A stretch of DNA of 64,000 nucleotides from DASXUX01 sp036504595 (GCA_036504595.1 DASXUX010000105.1:22662-86661); one strand, 5' to 3'. Counted from the first letter of the stretch, positions 34,005-43,792 are shown. Numbers and translations are program-made. Notes: a model not told the origin generated them from the letters alone.

Positions 34005-37000
34005 TTACCTCTTGAACTTGTTTAATCGGTCCTTATCGCGTGAATCGAGGTTATCACCAGAGAAGATTCCCTTCCCACGCTGACTCTTCCTGTCAGTAGC
34101 GGCCATTCGCGCGTTCATTTGCTCCTCGGTCATACTAGAAGGTTTCGACTGCGGCTGCTGCGGCTTGTCGTTCGGAGACTGATTACCACTCACAGTACGG
34201 TTAGCGCGATCTGTTTCTCCCCACCGATTGACCAGATGAGTCTTACCAGGATTGTTTGGGTCCGCCTCTTCGGTCGTCTTGAATGGTGTCACGCGGCCAG
34301 CTTGCCCTTGTCCGTAATGCAATCCCCTGAGCCGACCATCTTCAGCCTTCAATTGATCACCGGTCTTAATAGTGCCCGTGTATTTGCGCCCTGCGTTATC
34401 AGCGTAGGTCGGGCGTCCCTTGTCGCCTCCTCTGTTGGCGTAGTTCATCCAGGAAGCGGCAGCATTACCGGCGAACTCGTCCTTCTGTGCTGGCTTCTTG
34501 GTCGCTTCTTGCTTTGCAGCTTCTGGATTCTTCATAGCCTCAAGCGCGCGAGTCGATTTTCCGACCTGGAAGTCGGCCTTACCAGTCTTGGAGTAACCCA
34601 ATTGTTCCGGGGTCTTCTTATTGAGCGACTTCTCATAAGCCGCCTGATCAGCCTTACCTGTTTTCGAGTAACCCAACTGCTCTGGAGTCGGCTTGTTTAA
34701 CGATCTCTCGTAAGCGGCACGATCAGCCTTGCCGGTCTTAGAATAGCCAGCCTTTTCTGCGGCTGTCTTCTCCTCTGCCCCGGCCTGTCCTGCTTGACCA
34801 GATTGACCAGTACCACCACGATTCCCTTCATCCGAACCGCTCGTCGTCGGGTACTGCGGAGAAGTCGGGCCAGAGGTCGGCTGGGTAGGCTGCTCCTGAC
34901 CGGTAGACGGACTGTCCGGTTGCTTCGGGGTCTTCGGTTGCTCAGTCGTGCTGGAAACTGGTACTGACATACTCACGCCACCGCTAGTAGAGATTCCTCC
35001 AGCTGGATGGTCGTAAATCACAGCATCATCAGGTTCACCAAAGCCAACGATTGTCTTCTGGATGTCCATGGAATCCAGGGTCACCGAATCAACCACCGCT
35101 GTCGTCTGGATGCCATTGACACTTCTGATTTCAACAGCCAGACCAGGCTCCATGGCCGCGCAATATCTGGCGATGATCACATTGCCAGAATAACCAACGC
35201 GGTTTACGTGCCGTTGTTTGGCCTGGGCGTGGCTCTGCAGTCTGCTGAGACCACCAAATCTGGCCTGTGGCTTGTCATCACTGAAGAGTTCCTGCCCAGT
35301 CGCTGCGTTCGGTGAGAAGATCGCGAAGTTCTTCGGAATCTGAGCAGCGCCATTAGGTCGAGACCCCTCTGGCCTCAGGTACTCAACGTAATCACCTGGT
35401 TGGGCAGCTTGCAGATACGTGAACTTAGGAGCGCCAGGGTTAATAAGTGGGGCTGCGCCGTTCGGATCTTCCTTATTGCGGCCCACCAACGGCCAATCGG
35501 CCTCGACAGCAGCATTAAGCCGTATCTGGCGTGGGGCTAAGAATGGGCCATAGTAGTTGTTGCTGGGTTGAGCCTCACTGTCCCCGGTGATTGCTATTGC
35601 AGTGTCTACGTCAACTTCATAATGGCCATTACCGTTATCGTCGGTCACCCATTTATACGGCTTGTTCGCGTACCAACTCTGCTCCTGTAGGCGCAGTGCG
35701 TCAGCCATGATGACTTCGTTGCTGACGTTCAGGGTTAGATTGGCGTACCATTGGGCTGCGGCCCAAGTATAAGTCTCCATGTTCAACAAACGGTTTACAG
35801 TGGCAGCAGCCACAGCAGCCGCAGCCTTGTTCTCTGGAGTTGGGTCAGCCTTAGCAGCATCAGCCGTTTCCTTGGCATACTCCTTTGCTGCAACAAGGTC
35901 GGCCTCTGCGGACGCGATGTTAGACCAGATCGTGTACCAATCAAGGCGGTACTCAACCGGGATCTCCTTGTGCTGCCAATTGCCTGGATTATCCCCGGTG
36001 TTGCTGTCATTACCTCCCGTTAATTGGAATGGCTTAAAGCGAGCGTGCCGAGCACTCTGGCGCATGTTCGCTAACTTAGTGGTCGCCCAGAGATTAGCAC
36101 TAGTCTTAGTCCGGTAAGAGGCGAAGACTTTCGGCCAAATGACACAAGCCTCAAGAAACGCCTGCTTCGTGTTTGGGAAAGCCGGGTGCTTCCAGACGTA
36201 ATATCGGAACGCCTGCTCATCAGTGCCGTTCGGATCTGGCGGAACGTAAGTTCCGCCCTGACCGAGCTGGGCACCACCACCGTCGTTCGGTCTATCCCAA
36301 GCGAATTCCAGCATGTTCTCGGAATCAGAACGCCGCCAATCCAGCTCATCCTTCTTGTTGGTGGAACGAATTTCCTTAGAGTTGGTGCTCATCCAACGCT
36401 CAGCAGCAGGAGCGTCGCCAATGATCGCCGTATCATCGAATTGGTTAATGATCGAGGCACCAATAGTCCCAGAGTGGATGACATCAGCCGAATTCAGAAC
36501 CTGACCCAAGACAGCACCAGCATAGGTAGCCGTCATCAAGACCAAATTCGAGGACTGATCCTTGGGGTCCATGGTCACAAAACGCAGCTCAGATTTATAA
36601 TCCTCAACTGGAGCTGTGTAGATGTTGTACGGGCCAGCATGCCGAGCGACATTCTGGAGCGCGAAACCGACTGGCACGTTGTGGATGCTCGCGTGGTGAA
36701 GGGGGCGATCAAAGCCGGGGAGATTCGCCCCAACCTCATTCCAGACGATACCATCAGCCAGAGTTGTGTTTCCAACGTCCCTAGACGGAGCTGGCCTCAT
36801 CGAAGCCGATAGGGCGTAGCAGTAATCTCTGATGTAGGAGGCCGCGTCGGTGCAGCGCCACGTGCGAGCTTTTCGTCGTGCATAACCAGGTGCTGGCTCG
36901 TCAGTGTCCCTGTCGAAACTCATATTGGGGGCGTTTCTGAATGAAGCGTACTGATCACGCCAACCGAAACGGTGAGACGGCGCGAATCTGACACCATACG

Positions 37001-37517
37001 GAGTGTCGAGGCAGTCCTGATAGCCATTAAAGTTGAAAATCGTCGGCTGTGTTATGTCCCAATACTGACGGCCAGAACGGGGATCGTAAACCATTCGACC
37101 AATGATGGTGACCTTGCTCAATAACCAGCGGTCATCGTAAATCTCACCAACAAGGCTGTCATCACCGAGATTATGAGCATACCTAACCAGCGTGCCAACC
37201 ATCTTGAGCAGGCTTGTACCGTAGTAGTCGAGGAACTTGATATTAACCCGCGTCTTCAGAGGTGTCTGCCCGGCTGGTCCACCAGCATTCAACGCGACGT
37301 TTGGCCCTTCCTCGTCAGTAGGGAAGGCTCTACTTGGCATGGCAGCAAAAGCATGGCCTGGAGACAGGCCGCTGGTCATCGTTATTGAGGGGACGTAATA
37401 GCGACCTCGAATCGGCCCTTGGCTGCTACCCACGACCTTGAATTCAGCTATCAACGCAGCGCCATAAATGTCAGGAGCACCAACGGAACTCTGAGGAGAG
37501 GCAGTCACTGCGTTCAT
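34005..37517 (-). CDS. Large phage tail/structural protein with 25-residue repeats
   Basis: 1170 residues, the largest protein here. The first 850 residues are globular with many aromatic and Asn/Asp residues. The remainder is Pro/Gln/Ser-rich and contains near-identical 25-residue units (GYSKTGKAD-x-AAYE-x-SLNK-x-TPEQL) about 34.56-34.76 kb on the DNA, the third copy ending at GYSKTGKAD. The C-terminal tail (GKGIFSGDNLDSRDKDRLNK) is polar. Its position after the tail-fibre-like genes, at the end of the structural block, points to a baseplate, hub or tail-tip protein. Not assigned further. Confidence 0.6.
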   Translation of the reverse strand: MNAVTASPQSSVGAPDIYGAALIAEFKVVGSSQGPIRGRYYVPSITMTSGLSPGHAFAAMPSRAFPTDEEGPNVALNAGGPAGQTPLKTRVNIKFLDYYGTSLLKMVGTLVRYAHNLGDDSLVGEIYDDRWLLSKVTIIGRMVYDPRSGRQYWDITQPTIFNFNGYQDCLDTPYGVRFAPSHRFGWRDQYASFRNAPNMSFDRDTDEPAPGYARRKARTWRCTDAASYIRDYCYALSASMRPAPSRDVGNTTLADGIVWNEVGANLPGFDRPLHHASIHNVPVGFALQNVARHAGPYNIYTAPVEDYKSELRFVTMDPKDQSSNLVLMTATYAGAVLGQVLNSADVIHSGTIGASIINQFDDTAIIGDAPAAERWMSTNSKEIRSTNKKDELDWRRSDSENMLEFAWDRPNDGGGAQLGQGGTYVPPDPNGTDEQAFRYYVWKHPAFPNTKQAFLEACVIWPKVFASYRTKTSANLWATTKLANMRQSARHARFKPFQLTGGNDSNTGDNPGNWQHKEIPVEYRLDWYTIWSNIASAEADLVAAKEYAKETADAAKADPTPENKAAAAVAAATVNRLLNMETYTWAAAQWYANLTLNVSNEVIMADALRLQEQSWYANKPYKWVTDDNGNGHYEVDVDTAIAITGDSEAQPSNNYYGPFLAPRQIRLNAAVEADWPLVGRNKEDPNGAAPLINPGAPKFTYLQAAQPGDYVEYLRPEGSRPNGAAQIPKNFAIFSPNAATGQELFSDDKPQARFGGLSRLQSHAQAKQRHVNRVGYSGNVIIARYCAAMEPGLAVEIRSVNGIQTTAVVDSVTLDSMDIQKTIVGFGEPDDAVIYDHPAGGISTSGGVSMSVPVSSTTEQPKTPKQPDSPSTGQEQPTQPTSGPTSPQYPTTSGSDEGNRGGTGQSGQAGQAGAEEKTAAEKAGYSKTGKADRAAYERSLNKPTPEQLGYSKTGKADQAAYEKSLNKKTPEQLGYSKTGKADFQVGKSTRALEAMKNPEAAKQEATKKPAQKDEFAGNAAASWMNYANRGGDKGRPTYADNAGRKYTGTIKTGDQLKAEDGRLRGLHYGQGQAGRVTPFKTTEEADPNNPGKTHLVNRWGETDRANRTVSGNQSPNDKPQQPQSKPSSMTEEQMNARMAATDRKSQRGKGIFSGDNLDSRDKDRLNKFKR

Positions 37518-38501
37518 TTAATCACCCCTACTAACATTTGCATCTAACTCAACCACAGCTCCTGGCGCAGCGGTGGAGAGGTAGACATCCATCACGTCAT
37601 AAACGGCGCTCAAGATGTCGTGTCCCGATTCGGAGCCTGGGACAATAGCAGTAGTCGTAGTGTTGATTGAAAGAGTGGACGCACCTGGTGAGACCAAAAC
37701 CTTATTCCCATCAGTAGTGGCGACTAAACCAGAGCCAGCTAAGGTGGTGTTTATCGCTGCGGCAAGGTTAGTGGCAGCCTCGTCATTGCTGCTACCAGGA
37801 GAGAAGTCAGTACCAGCGATCCACGTGTAAGGACCGTGAGTGACTGCGCCGATTGTGTACGAAAGTATGGCCCCTGTGCCCGTGATTAGCGAATAATCAG
37901 GAATCAGGAAGGAGCTGATATTCGGGGTGCGACCACTACAAGCCCTGACCGTGAAAGTGTACCAACCTGAAGATACTGGTGTGTAAGTAAGGGAGACACC
38001 ATGGTAATTCAAGACCGATACAGGCAAGTTCGCCGTCGCGGCTGGCGAGTCGAAATCAAGGGGCGTCCCGAATGGCTGGATATAGAGCTTAATCGAAATG
38101 GCCGGTGCGTCGGCGTCATCCTCCACAACGCTAGCTGCAACAGCCAGAGTCAGGCCACTGGAGATATCCAGCTTCTCAACATTGGCTTTATTCGGCCTGT
38201 CGCCTACCAGCGTTCCATCGTTATTGAACTCAACGACAACCTCGTCCCGGTCGTGTTCCTCAACGCCATTCTTGGTGGCCTGGACCACAACCCTGATCTT
38301 GCCCGGTTCGACAAATGGTAAGCCCAGTTCATAGAGAGTGGTGTTGATCGTGTCGATGATTTGGGTGGTGGTGCCAAGGGCACACTTGGTCAGAAAATCC
38401 ATGACCGCTGGCGTCGGCGTAATATAAACCCACAGCTTCATCTTGCCTGAGGTGCTGAAGCTGAGTGCTGCCGTATTCGGGGTGATATCAACAGTAGGCA
38501 C
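37518..38501 (-). CDS. Phage tail-region structural protein, 327 residues
   Basis: Beta-rich, with Thr/Ser/Asp-rich repeats (MPTVDITPNTAALSFSTSGK, YTPVSSGWYTFTVRA, TGTGAILSYTIGAV) typical of phage fibre or Ig-like domains. Its stop abuts the start of the next gene (37,517/37,518). It likely contributes to the tail tip or fibres. Confidence 0.6.
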   Translation of the reverse strand: MPTVDITPNTAALSFSTSGKMKLWVYITPTPAVMDFLTKCALGTTTQIIDTINTTLYELGLPFVEPGKIRVVVQATKNGVEEHDRDEVVVEFNNDGTLVGDRPNKANVEKLDISSGLTLAVAASVVEDDADAPAISIKLYIQPFGTPLDFDSPAATANLPVSVLNYHGVSLTYTPVSSGWYTFTVRACSGRTPNISSFLIPDYSLITGTGAILSYTIGAVTHGPYTWIAGTDFSPGSSNDEAATNLAAAINTTLAGSGLVATTDGNKVLVSPGASTLSINTTTTAIVPGSESGHDILSAVYDVMDVYLSTAAPGAVVELDANVSRGD

Positions 38502-38511
38502 GCTTTACCCC

Positions 38512-38916
38512 TTATCCGAGCGAGGCCACAACCCCCGTCAAGCCGGGGATTCTCGCTTGAGCGCCCAGATTCACCAACATCGGCGTGTCAACATCAGAGA
38601 AGAACCACATGTGACCGCCAGTGTCGTCATCGAACAAGGCCCAGGCCACGACCGTACCCCAATTAGCCGTGGCCTCGTCGAACAGAACGTCTTCTGATAG
38701 CTGCGCTTCACCACCGCTGACGCTCCAATAGACGCCGTTGTTGATGACCTCCTTACGAGCATAAGAGCCACCAGAGACTTCGGTGCCATCGTAGCCATCG
38801 TGAGTGGGGGCCACGGTGTACAGAGCCAACCACCAGCTAGTAGGTATCGCCGGGTCGGCACCACCAAAAGCAGCGTTCATCAGCTTGCCAATTGCGTAGT
38901 CAGTTATACCGGCCAT
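38512..38916 (-). CDS. Phage tail fibre-type protein
   Basis: 134 residues with the recognisable layout of a widespread small phage virion protein: ITDYAIGKLMNAAFGG at the start, WWLALYTVAPTHDG, SGGSYARKEV, then VVAWALFDDDTGGHMWFF. Members are usually annotated as tail fibre proteins. It starts after an AGGAGAGG site. Likely a minor virion component. Confidence 0.72.
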   Translation of the reverse strand: MAGITDYAIGKLMNAAFGGADPAIPTSWWLALYTVAPTHDGYDGTEVSGGSYARKEVINNGVYWSVSGGEAQLSEDVLFDEATANWGTVVAWALFDDDTGGHMWFFSDVDTPMLVNLGAQARIPGLTGVVASLG

Positions 38917-38927
38917 CTCACCTCTCC

Positions 38928-39668
38928 TTAGCCAAGGCTACCGTCTGGTAGAGCGAACAAACCCGGTTGCCTATTCAGAAGCATCCCCAAGAACTGCAGG
39001 AAGCCGCCATACCTAGATTTCATCGCAGACTTCCAATCGACGACCGACAAATCCGGGTCCAACGAATCATTCCAATCGATGAGTGCTTGGCTGCGCTGAT
39101 TAACCATCGTCTGATAGAGACCGACATCCTTCTTAATGGCAGCGCCATAAGTGGCAATCGCAGTCTGGATGCTGTCAACCGCAACGACTAGAGCCGGCCT
39201 GAAGGCAATCCCACCCCCTGGATAAGCGGAGTTGATGTTGTAGACATTGGTAGTGAAGGCGTCCTGTAGATCGGTAAAATCACTGAGGAGGTCACCAGAC
39301 GCATAATCGGTAATCGGCGCAAGCACAGCAGAGGTTGCGTCCACCCCGGTGGTGATCGGGGTTGGGTCATATCCACTGTCGAAATTGACCGGAGTGTTAA
39401 CTTTCGAGTAATAGACCGTGTACGTGCAGCCGCTCTGGCCTGTGTCCCAACCGACCACGAGCGCAGCCGCTGTGCCGTTGACCCTCAGGTTCTTTGGTGG
39501 CTTCGGTGGTAGATCGACCTGCAAATTGGCCGGTGTGGGAATGTCAGCCGTCTGGACGTTGCCGTCATCGTCAATCTGGAGAATGGTCCAGAAGTATAGA
39601 CCGCCAAGCTGGAGCACAATAGGGCGTAATGGACTTGATAAGCAGAGGGCCACCTGAGGTCGAACCAA
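38928..39668 (-). pseudogene. C-terminal half of a frameshifted structural gene
   Basis: This half continues the sequence of the gene upstream: ALCLSSPLRPIVLQLGGLYFWTI... begins before a phage-like Pro/Gly-rich segment (PPKPPKNLRVNGTAAALV, a fibronectin-type linker) and a helical C-terminal region. A single-base shift at the GGG run 39622-39624 would fuse it with 39485-40312 into one ~460-residue protein. This could be a sequencing error, a mutation or a programmed -1 frameshift. Confidence 0.6.
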
Positions 39669-40312
39669 GCCACATTAGGGGCAAGATCCCCGGTGTAGAT
39701 CAGCGTGCCAGTAATCTTCAGATTGCTGTTGTTGGCCGAAACCAGCGTGAAGTCCACCGCAGAGGAGCCAATAACCGCGCCTTCGGCAACGATCTGGTTA
39801 TTGTTCCAGGCACGTACAATGTGCCTATCGCCAACTGTGGTCACCGACAGGAAGATTCTTACCCTGGTTGGTCTCTCCGAGAGAGTGGTGAGAGGACCGC
39901 CCCTGACCGCGCCAACCACGCTCGCGATACCAATCTGGCCTGTGCCAACTATCTGGGAGACCGTATAGCCGGGCTGCCAGTGCATCTTCAGGCGTGGTGC
40001 GGTTAGGCCATCAAACATCTTGGCTAGTTCATCAGGAGCGAAGGCTGAGAAGCTGGCGAAATCACCAGCATCCTCAAGATAAACAGACGCGGCACCAGGG
40101 GCCGATGGGATAACAGTCACTATCGAGAGATCACCGGAAGCTGGGAGCAGATAGTTGCGACCGGTGTACTTGCCATTAACAAAGACCGCGATGTATCGAT
40201 TACGGTAAGGGCCATAAGGCGTGATGGTGATCTTGAGGATGTTGCCGCCAATGACTTCCCGTTGCATACCCAGAATCATGTCTTGGGTATTACCAGGAGC
40301 CTGCCCTACCAC
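39485..40312 (-). CDS. N-terminal half of the frameshifted structural protein
   Basis: Good phage-structural sequence (TPYGPYRNRYIAVFVNGKY, GAASVYLEDAGDF, FLSVTTVGDRHIVRAWNNN) until NVAWFDLR near 39,650, after which the frame becomes Ser/Arg-rich noise (RLTMTATSRRLTFPHRP). The real continuation is in the overlapping frame ending at 38928. Start may be the ATG at 40279 (MILGMQREVIGG) rather than the GTG at 40312. Likely a tail or tail-tip protein. Confidence 0.65.
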   Translation of the reverse strand: MVGQAPGNTQDMILGMQREVIGGNILKITITPYGPYRNRYIAVFVNGKYTGRNYLLPASGDLSIVTVIPSAPGAASVYLEDAGDFASFSAFAPDELAKMFDGLTAPRLKMHWQPGYTVSQIVGTGQIGIASVVGAVRGGPLTTLSERPTRVRIFLSVTTVGDRHIVRAWNNNQIVAEGAVIGSSAVDFTLVSANNSNLKITGTLIYTGDLAPNVAWFDLRWPSAYQVHYALLCSSLAVYTSGPFSRLTMTATSRRLTFPHRPICRSIYHRSHQRT

Positions 40313-40341
40313 ACCACCGCACGAGCCGATAACACACCCCC

Positions 40342-40929
40342 TTATGGGATCAGTTGATATTCAACGCAAGAACCAGCCAGGACCTTAAGATTAATAGGGA
40401 CCGTGGAATGCGGTGCCCACTCCAACGTCAGATTGCCGTCAGCGCTTGGCTGAATATAAGCGTCAATGACAATTAGGCTGTTCGGGAGTGCATCCAGTAG
40501 CGCGATGGGTTCACCCATTCCGGTAACGAACACGCCCGATCCATACCGAACCGTGGTGGCTGTCACCCCAGAAAGTGCAAACTGGAAGTCTGCTGGATCA
40601 GTTCCTGAATTGCAGTTAACGTACAGCACGTAGCGGAGGGAATACTTCTTACCAGACTTCACCGGGACCACCAAGGCAGTATCCGCTACCAAGGTCGTGC
40701 TATCGTTCACCGTCTGGTCTGTCGGTTTAACAATACGGCGAAGACGGTAAGCGATCAAGGCCAGTAGGTTGCTCTGGATCGGTTCAAACAGGAACTTGGC
40801 GTCAGTCCGTAGGAAGTTGGGGTCAGGCTCTGTGTAGACCTTTGGGTCACCAAGAGTAATACCAGCCCAGGCATCTAGACCGGCATTGGCGGCTGATGGA
40901 GTGTAAGGAATGACAATAGGTGTAGCCAC
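40342..40929 (-). CDS. Tail-region virion protein, 195 residues
   Basis: Beta-rich protein (VIPYTPSAANAGLDAWAGITLG, GVTATTVRYGSGVFVTGMGE) with no recognised family. It lies in the tail gene string between two other structural proteins, with start and stop close to both. Probably a tail-tip or fibre-associated protein. Confidence 0.58.
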   Translation of the reverse strand: MATPIVIPYTPSAANAGLDAWAGITLGDPKVYTEPDPNFLRTDAKFLFEPIQSNLLALIAYRLRRIVKPTDQTVNDSTTLVADTALVVPVKSGKKYSLRYVLYVNCNSGTDPADFQFALSGVTATTVRYGSGVFVTGMGEPIALLDALPNSLIVIDAYIQPSADGNLTLEWAPHSTVPINLKVLAGSCVEYQLIP

Positions 40930-40940
40930 GGTAATCTCCG

Positions 40941-41393
40941 TTAGTATCCTGTCGAGTTGAGCTGCATGAAATCCAGCGAGAACAGTAGACCTTCACCACC
41001 GAGGACATTGATGTACTTGCCGCTTGAATCACTCGTCAACAAGTGGCACCCACCAAAGCTCGTCCCACCCGGCATCGCTATTGTGTATCTAGCCAACTGT
41101 GAGGCATTATCGAAGATGGTGGCCATGGCACTCTCAGCGCTGGCAATGCTGTTAGAGATGGAGATCAGCTCAATGTGGACGGGACGCCCTGAGAACCAGA
41201 GCCTCTTGCAACCGATCGCGAAGACTCCTGGGTATTGGATGAAGACATCTTTGTATCGAGGACTACCAAAGCTAGGCCAGTTTCCATACGGGTCCATCGC
41301 GAAGTAGACGCCGGGAGAAGGGCTAATCTGGCCGTTGGGGTAAGCGGCTAGGAACCATTGGTAGGTCTGGCCGTTGATCGTTACGCTCGGCAT
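40941..41393 (-). CDS. Tail-region virion protein, 150 residues
   Basis: Contains MPSVTINGQTYQWFLAAYPNGQ and DVFIQYPGVFAIGCKRLWFSG, a Gly/Tyr/Trp-rich sheet-like composition common in distal tail proteins. It directly follows the tape measure gene downstream, the usual place for distal tail proteins. Not assigned to a family. Confidence 0.6.
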   Translation of the reverse strand: MPSVTINGQTYQWFLAAYPNGQISPSPGVYFAMDPYGNWPSFGSPRYKDVFIQYPGVFAIGCKRLWFSGRPVHIELISISNSIASAESAMATIFDNASQLARYTIAMPGGTSFGGCHLLTSDSSGKYINVLGGEGLLFSLDFMQLNSTGY

Positions 41394-41422
41394 CGGAATC
41401 TCCCACGCTATTTTTGGCTACC

Positions 41423-42586
41423 CTACTCGCCAGTCCGAGGACCGGCTAATTTACAGTTCGATAAGGCCCAGTTCTTCCGGGCTTCCTTAGCCACTTCCAC
41501 ACCAACCCATACTGTAGAGGGGTCTTTCCACATAGCTTGCTCTTCCTTCTGAAGCATCAACTCAGCGTTTCTATATCCCTCCCCCATCTTCTGCTCGAAA
41601 CCCTCCTCACCCACCAGTTCGACGAGACTTTTCCGCTGCTCCTCCAACGCTTCGCGCTTCTTTATTAACTCGCGCCCCTCCTTGGTGCCCTGAAGTTGGG
41701 CTTTACCAAGAGTCTCTCGGGCTTCCTCGAAATCGCCGTGTTTTAGCTGCTCGTAACCTTTCTCCCTAAGCTTGCCCTGCTCTTCAGCCTTCTTGAGACG
41801 TTCCTCTACTGCTTTGTCACCAGCCTCTGTACGGTACTGCATACCAAGCTTGCGTTTGGCCCAAGCACCCGGCCCCTCAGTGAACGAATATTCCTCATCC
41901 TCGATATCCTCTCTAATCTTCTTGCTATCAAGGCCAAGGTCATTTAGGTTATCGAGTTCACCCTCAACACCCTTTCTCTTTCGCTTATGCCCCCACTTAT
42001 CAGTTAGGCCCTTCTTCTCTTCTTCTGCTAATTCGAAGTCATACTTCTGCTGTTCCTTATAAGCCTCGATGGCCTTGGCACCCGCGTAGAGGATGGCCGC
42101 TGGGCCTAGATTAGTAACAATGCTCGACGCACCGACACCAACAAGGCCCTTCATGTCCATACCAGTCGATTTAGCGGTAGCGATATCCTTAAAGATTGCT
42201 CTGACGCCTTCTTTGGCCACCTCCTTGGCGGCTTCCTCAGTGACCTTTAGTGCAGCCCCCTCCGCGCCACCCTCCCTGAACCCCTCTCTCGCTGCGCCAA
42301 ACATCTTGCGGATATCCCTTGGGCCAGAGAAGCGCTCGCCCCAACGCTCCATAGCCCGCTCTTCGGAGACCTTCTCCTGATACTTCAGCTCAAATTCCTT
42401 AAGCTTCTTGCTCTGCTCTTGGAACTGGTTCTTCAGCTCGCCGACTTTGGCCTTGTCGCCAGCGTCAACTGCCTTCTTGAGATCCTTGTTGATATCCCGA
42501 AGATCGGCACGCATGTCACGGAGCGTTGTCTTCGCGTCACCAGCGCCAGCTATCTGAATAGGAATGTTGATAACGGGGCCACTCAC
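41423..42586 (-). CDS. Tail tape-measure-like protein
   Basis: 387 residues, dominated by charged helix and coiled coil (KTTLRDMRADLRDINKDLKKAVDAGDKAKVGELK... at the N-terminus, later many Glu/Lys-rich helices), with a short hydrophobic patch (GVGASSIVTNLGPAAILYAGAKAIEAY) in the middle. This is the typical layout of tape measures. At about 1.5 angstroms per residue the tail would be near 60 nm, short for a siphovirus. The position after the tail tube/chaperone region agrees. Confidence 0.75.
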   Translation of the reverse strand: MSGPVINIPIQIAGAGDAKTTLRDMRADLRDINKDLKKAVDAGDKAKVGELKNQFQEQSKKLKEFELKYQEKVSEERAMERWGERFSGPRDIRKMFGAAREGFREGGAEGAALKVTEEAAKEVAKEGVRAIFKDIATAKSTGMDMKGLVGVGASSIVTNLGPAAILYAGAKAIEAYKEQQKYDFELAEEEKKGLTDKWGHKRKRKGVEGELDNLNDLGLDSKKIREDIEDEEYSFTEGPGAWAKRKLGMQYRTEAGDKAVEERLKKAEEQGKLREKGYEQLKHGDFEEARETLGKAQLQGTKEGRELIKKREALEEQRKSLVELVGEEGFEQKMGEGYRNAELMLQKEEQAMWKDPSTVWVGVEVAKEARKNWALSNCKLAGPRTGE

Positions 42587-43044
42587 TTGGTGCCTCCCTT
42601 CACGCCGACAATCCTGTTGACCTCGGCTTGCCAGAACTTCACATATAGGGTTTGAATCTCGGCAATCTGGTCACCCGTAAGCTGATAGAAGTGCATGTAC
42701 TTGTTATGAACAGAGCCTCTAACATAGACGCTTTTGTCAAAACCGGAGGCCATCTTGATCTTGATGCCCTTGGGGGTGACAACGACCACAGCACCACCAC
42801 AAGCAGCTCTAATCAAGTCGCCTGATTCCTGGTGCAAGCCGCTCTTTTCATAATTCGATACGAGCATCCTGCGAATAGTAGCGGTTAGCTGCCCCACCAC
42901 CTGTCGATTGACTTTTTGCGTGATTGCTTCAAGGTCGGCTAGACGGGTGTATTGCTGCTCAAGCTTGGCGAGCTGGTCGGCGATGGGCGCTAGACGTGCT
43001 GTTCCCGCTTTAGCCACATTTATAGACCCACCCTCTTGCGCCAC
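42583..43044 (-). CDS. Tail assembly protein (chaperone position)
   Basis: 153 residues from a GTG at 43044. It lies between the tail tube/chaperone genes and the tape measure, where the second tail assembly chaperone gene normally sits, and overlaps the upstream gene by 25 bases. I looked for a slippery heptamer in the overlap and did not see a convincing one, so I do not call a programmed frameshift. The product is mostly helical with basic ends. Confidence 0.6.
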   Translation of the reverse strand: MAQEGGSINVAKAGTARLAPIADQLAKLEQQYTRLADLEAITQKVNRQVVGQLTATIRRMLVSNYEKSGLHQESGDLIRAACGGAVVVVTPKGIKIKMASGFDKSVYVRGSVHNKYMHFYQLTGDQIAEIQTLYVKFWQAEVNRIVGVKGGTK

Positions 43045-43403
43045 TCATCAAAGGGAACCGTTGGGATGTCACAAACGGCAGCCGCCAACCGCGCAGAGCG
43101 CAACGTTCCATCTCGAGCACCACGGGAAGCGTCACAGATCGCGGTAAAGTAGGCGAGTTTTAACTGTGCGAGCTTCTCTTCCTCATCCTGCTCCGCAGGA
43201 ACTGCTTGTTCACCAGGTTCGCCATGCGGACCAGACGGGGCTGTGCTCTCGGCTGGTGTAGTCGCTGGTCCAGTCTGGAGCTGTAGACCCAGAGCCATCC
43301 GAACAGCCTGCTCGGCTTCCTCTGGGGACGCACCGGTCTGCAAAGCCTTTTGAAGAATCTTGCAGGCCCGTGGATCGGCGGTTGCTCCTGCTACCTGTGA
43401 CAT
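43020..43403 (-). CDS. Tail assembly chaperone-like protein
   Basis: 127 residues, acidic and Pro/Glu-rich in the middle (ATTPAESTAPSGPHGEPGEQAVPAEQDEEEK). It sits directly before the tape measure group and directly after the tube-like gene (the stop of one overlaps the start of the next), the position of lambda gpG-type chaperones. Sequence similarity is not evident, so the assignment rests on gene order. Confidence 0.5.
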   Translation of the reverse strand: MSQVAGATADPRACKILQKALQTGASPEEAEQAVRMALGLQLQTGPATTPAESTAPSGPHGEPGEQAVPAEQDEEEKLAQLKLAYFTAICDASRGARDGTLRSARLAAAVCDIPTVPFDEWRKRVGL

Positions 43404-43792
43404 TAGCCAATGCTCAGCGGGTTAGCTTCAAACGTTCCAACGTAGATGAAGTCCTGCGACCACACCTCAAGGTCACCGTTCTGGTGCTGGCACGCGGGAC
43501 CACGTGGCTTCATTTGGGCGCAAGTGTAAGTCCTGCTGGCACCATCGCCCTTCTTGACGACAATGATCAGACTGGCCGGAGCAGCGTTGGGCGTGGCTCC
43601 TGGGGGCACAAGCCAAGTCACGGTCGCGGTAAATTCCTCACGCGTGGTGATATCAGCTTGCCTGCCAGTGAACCCACCACCCTCGACACGCTTGGCCTCG
43701 ATTTCGTGCCCAATCCTGAAGCCCTGCACGAAACCGAAAGCAGCACCGCACGTCGCGCTGATGATTAGACCACTTGCGTCAGAAGCTGCCAT
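43403..43792 (-). CDS. Major tail tube protein candidate
   Basis: 129 residues, beta-rich (GLIISATCGAAFGFVQGFRIG, TATVTWLVPPGATPNAAPASLIIVV, LEVWSQDFIYVG). The layout and place just upstream of the chaperone-position gene and downstream of the terminator-like gene are those of the tail tube protein. No strong family signature is visible; the rest rests on order. Confidence 0.55.
   Translation of the reverse strand: MAASDASGLIISATCGAAFGFVQGFRIGHEIEAKRVEGGGFTGRQADITTREEFTATVTWLVPPGATPNAAPASLIIVVKKGDGASRTYTCAQMKPRGPACQHQNGDLEVWSQDFIYVGTFEANPLSIG

Noticed and set aside
42583..43403. Programmed -1 frameshift fusing tail chaperone genes
   Set aside because: The genes overlap by 25 bases as expected, but no X-XXY-YYZ slippery heptamer in the right frame was seen in the overlap.
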